A stretch of DNA of 16,286 nucleotides. Origin: an uncultured Fidelibacterota bacterium. Lineage in GTDB: Bacteria; Fidelibacterota; Marinisomatia; Marinisomatales; UBA8229. Numbering within the stretch: position 1 is the first letter of the stretch; the number at the start of each line of letters is the position of its first letter. The position numbers were made by a program, and so were the translations under genes. A model generated the notes under the pieces. That model was not told where the DNA came from. It saw only the letters and a list, made by a program, of their open reading frames with translations, and made no database searches. Below, piece by piece: positions 15,187 through 16,286 of the stretch. Location of the stretch: assembly GCA_913054425.1 (NCBI GenBank), contig CAJXJG010000017.1:1-16286 (forward strand), written 5' to 3'.

Positions 15187-16286
15187 GTGAAAACTATACT
15201 GAAAAAAGTTTTCGGATCAAAATCTGATAGGGAAATCAAAACTCTCTGGCCCCTCGTGGATGAGATCAACCAAATTGCCGAGACCCTCACTTCAAAAAGC
15301 GAGGAAGAATTAGTCTCCAGAACTCAGGAGATTCGTAATGAGATTATCTCGGCCAGGGAATCTACTGAACAGGAATTACAAGAAAAAAACCTGACGAACA
15401 AAGAACAAAAAATACTTCTTCAAAAAGCCGAACAGAACAAGTTGGATGAATACATGCCGGAAGCTTTCGCAATCGTTAAAGAGACATGCCGACGCCTCGC
15501 AGGTCATTCCTGGCAAGTGACAGAACAGACTACCGAATGGAATATGATTCCCTATGATGTTCAGATTTTAGGTGCAATCATCTTGCACCGGGGAAAAATC
15601 ACGGAAATGAAAACCGGTGAGGGAAAAACTTTAGTGGCAACCATGCCGATTTTTCTGAACACACTCACCGGTCGTGGTGTACATATAATTACCGTAAACG
15701 ATTATCTTGCCCGACGCGATGCCGAATGGATGGGAGAAGTATACAAAAAGTTAGGTGTAACAGTAGGGTATTTACAGAATTCTATGGATAACAATCAACG
15801 CAGAGAAGCTTACAACTACGATATCACTTATGGAACGAATACAGAATTCGGATTTGACTACCTTCGGGACAATATGTCTCTGACTGCGGAAGACCAAGTC
15901 CAGCGTGGTCATGCTTTCGCTGTGGTTGATGAAGTAGACAGTGTTCTAATCGATGAGGCAAGGACGCCTCTGATAATTTCTGGATCAGTGGATGCGCCTG
16001 TGGATAATACTTTTCAGGAACTGAAACCTCTTATTCAAAATCTCATACGCAAACAGAACTCATTGGTATCAGAATTTGTGAATCAGGCAGAATCTTATTT
16101 AAAAGATAACAACGAACAGGAAGCTGGATTGAAACTCCTGCAGGCAAACCGAGGAATGCCAAAACATCGTCAACTTAGGAAAATTTTTCAGGAATCCGGT
16201 ATGATTAAACTAGCACACAATGTTGAGTCCACTTACCTACGTGACAAACAAATGCATAAAGTAGATGAGGAACTTTATTTCAGCAT
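15187..16286 (+). CDS. secA: Preprotein translocase ATPase SecA (5' part)
   Basis: This is the motor that pushes unfolded preproteins through SecYEG. The gene runs off the right edge. 366 codons are present, covering the N-terminal helix and most of the first nucleotide-binding domain. The GTG at 15187 is the only plausible start: a TGA in frame lies 18 nt upstream and the protein begins in family style (KKVFGSK). Visible motifs are YDVQILGAIILH (123-134), Walker A MKTGEGKT (141-148), VNDYLARRDAEW (172-183), YGTNTEFGFDYLRDNM (215-230) and DEAD-type Walker B DEVDS (248-252), followed by IDEARTPLIISG (255-266). Walker A lies about 40 residues later than in E. coli. After residue 266 comes a long insert with VYRGLPK-like LLQANRGMPKHRQLRK, typical of Bacteroidota-related SecA. 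No Shine-Dalgarno is visible. Confidence 0.95.
   Translation, partial: MKTILKKVFGSKSDREIKTLWPLVDEINQIAETLTSKSEEELVSRTQEIRNEIISARESTEQELQEKNLTNKEQKILLQKAEQNKLDEYMPEAFAIVKETCRRLAGHSWQVTEQTTEWNMIPYDVQILGAIILHRGKITEMKTGEGKTLVATMPIFLNTLTGRGVHIITVNDYLARRDAEWMGEVYKKLGVTVGYLQNSMDNNQRREAYNYDITYGTNTEFGFDYLRDNMSLTAEDQVQRGHAFAVVDEVDSVLIDEARTPLIISGSVDAPVDNTFQELKPLIQNLIRKQNSLVSEFVNQAESYLKDNNEQEAGLKLLQANRGMPKHRQLRKIFQESGMIKLAHNVESTYLRDKQMHKVDEELYFS

Overview
The window is a piece of a bacterial chromosome, AT-leaning and densely coded, made almost entirely of core genes. It probably comes from the FCB superphylum, outside Bacteroidota proper. Two observations support this. The partial SecA at the right edge carries a long insert in its first nucleotide-binding domain of the kind I associate with Bacteroidota and relatives. 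The F1F0-ATPase genes, however, run b-delta-alpha-gamma-beta-epsilon, whereas Bacteroidota usually place beta-epsilon first. A Candidatus Marinimicrobia (SAR406)-like organism fits, but that is inference and not something the sequence proves.

Layout. Positions 23-5248 hold the downstream six genes of an ATP synthase operon (atpF, atpH, atpA, atpG, atpD, atpC), tightly packed with overlaps or gaps of at most 15 nt, and closed by a clear intrinsic terminator at 5270-5299. aspS (aspartyl-tRNA synthetase) follows at 5317-7068, only 17 nt after the terminator T-run. Its stop codon abuts the stop codon of a convergent lipoprotein gene on the minus strand (7069-7938) that resembles TRAP-transporter TatT components. 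A 74-nt divergent spacer separates that gene from phoH (8013-8966).

After a 202-nt AT-rich spacer comes a second plus-strand run. It contains an FAD-dependent DAO-family oxidoreductase (9169-10422), an acetyl-CoA acetyltransferase-type thiolase (10437-11627), a 3-hydroxyacyl-CoA dehydrogenase (11624-12466), a short-chain-type acyl-CoA dehydrogenase (12479-13621) and a branched-chain aminotransferase (13625-14659), then nusB (14704-15144) and the 5' part of secA (15187 to the window end). The four metabolic genes from the thiolase to the aminotransferase are spaced by -4 to +12 nt and probably form one transcription unit. They supply three of the four steps of short-chain acyl-CoA oxidation or its reversal, plus an entry or exit step for branched-chain amino acids. 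Enoyl-CoA hydratase and electron-transfer flavoprotein are absent from the window.

Start-codon use is notable. The ATP synthase genes mostly have Shine-Dalgarno-like AAGGA leaders and ATG starts, whereas most later genes lack a recognisable Shine-Dalgarno, and four of them start with TTG or GTG. No RNA gene, insertion sequence, CRISPR array, phage gene or defence system was seen. The most useful leads are mixed tRNA-specificity residues in AspRS, the isolated TatT-like lipoprotein, the incomplete acyl-CoA gene set and a few boundary structures. I do not see a clearly new biological system here.
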